Source: Apostichopus japonicus (taxonomy: Eukaryota; Echinodermata; Holothuroidea; Aspidochirotida; Stichopodidae). Taken from it: a DNA stretch of 64,000 bases. The stretch lies in contig NC_092572.1 in NCBI RefSeq assembly GCF_037975245.1, positions 27,575,989-27,639,988 of the forward strand, written 5' to 3'. This document shows positions 63,810-64,000 of the stretch, in pieces. Position 1 is the stretch's first letter; each line of letters begins with the position of its first letter. Position numbers and translations under genes: made by a program. The notes beneath the pieces were generated by a model. It was not told where the DNA came from and did no database searches. It was given only the letters and a program-made list of their open reading frames with translations.

Positions 63810-63959
63810 CTTTAAATACGTTACATATGCAGCACAGGGGGGTTGGCAAGATAATCCTGGCTGAAGTTCATTTTGCAAGTACCTGAGTTGACCATTAGAT
63901 CTCCACCTAAAACAGCAAAGACATTCTACTACATATGGGGAAGTCAAATCAGGATTCAT
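63810..63959 (-). CDS. Candidate upstream exon with GC donor
   Basis: ATG at 63,959 opens a frame (MNPDLTSPYVVECLCC ... AAYVTYLK) that reaches AAAG|GCAAGT at 63,810, a strong form of the minor GC-AG donor, in phase 0 as required by the exon at 63,201. Alternatively an acceptor CTGTTTTAG at 63,892 begins the exon internally. It is Cys-containing with no recognised domain. Whether it is the first exon, an internal exon or spurious is unresolved. Confidence 0.3.
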
Positions 63960-64000
63960 ATCTTCATTGAGACTTGACTTTTAGAACATTTGTAGGGTAG

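Overview
The window reads as nuclear DNA of an animal with intron-rich genes, low GC and many repeats. An orexin-receptor-type neuropeptide GPCR, a death-domain gene, a CR1/L2-like LINE and many short foldback elements together suggest a marine invertebrate deuterostome, possibly an echinoderm. The organism assignment is inference; no rRNA, mitochondrial or other species marker is present.

Layout. 1-34,460 holds no complete gene. It contains a 5'-truncated, frameshifted LINE (3,216-4,495, minus), two copies of a terminal-inverted-repeat element with an internal ~120-bp tandem array (7,975-8,936 and 26,165-26,681), a (TA)n-cored palindrome (9,911-10,174), several satellite-like arrays (19.8/21.4 kb, 23.2-24.0 kb) and a 49-bp minisatellite (29,737-31,725). 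That minisatellite is interrupted by (TA)n expansions and by a ~0.69-kb insertion carrying a perfect four-unit heat-shock element. Unrecognised coding-like stretches lie at 17,719-18,309 and 29,127-29,489. A broken THAP-like start (32,798) and a tRNA-derived SINE (33,697) precede the first gene.

34,465-44,359 (+) is a complete seven-coding-exon class A GPCR gene. I spliced it by hand to a 429-residue protein with consistent intron phases (0,0,0,0,2,1). It has all seven helices, DRY, NPIIY and the TM3-ECL2 cysteine pair, and its closest resemblance is to orexin/hypocretin receptors. The conserved TM6 proline is replaced by leucine. Its introns contain at least five short foldback or MITE-like elements and a CRE/AP-1/E-box cluster.

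44,787-54,800 is repeats and unassigned DNA: a TIR element with a diverged opposite-strand copy near 17 kb, a degenerate minisatellite, a perfect hairpin at 46,539-46,571 and a 177-bp duplication.

54,820-63,959 (-) holds the 3' part of a gene whose phase-compatible exons encode a Ser/Thr/Gln/Pro-rich linker with a basic NLS-like patch, ending in a C-terminal death domain. A saposin-B-like half-domain exon lies just downstream on the same strand. The gene's long intron contains a 36-bp minisatellite with a 7-unit higher-order repeat and a dispersed 14-bp motif present seven times in 1.6 kb. The two genes have no evident functional relationship. The GPCR should act at the plasma membrane in peptide signalling, and the death-domain protein probably in intracellular signalling.
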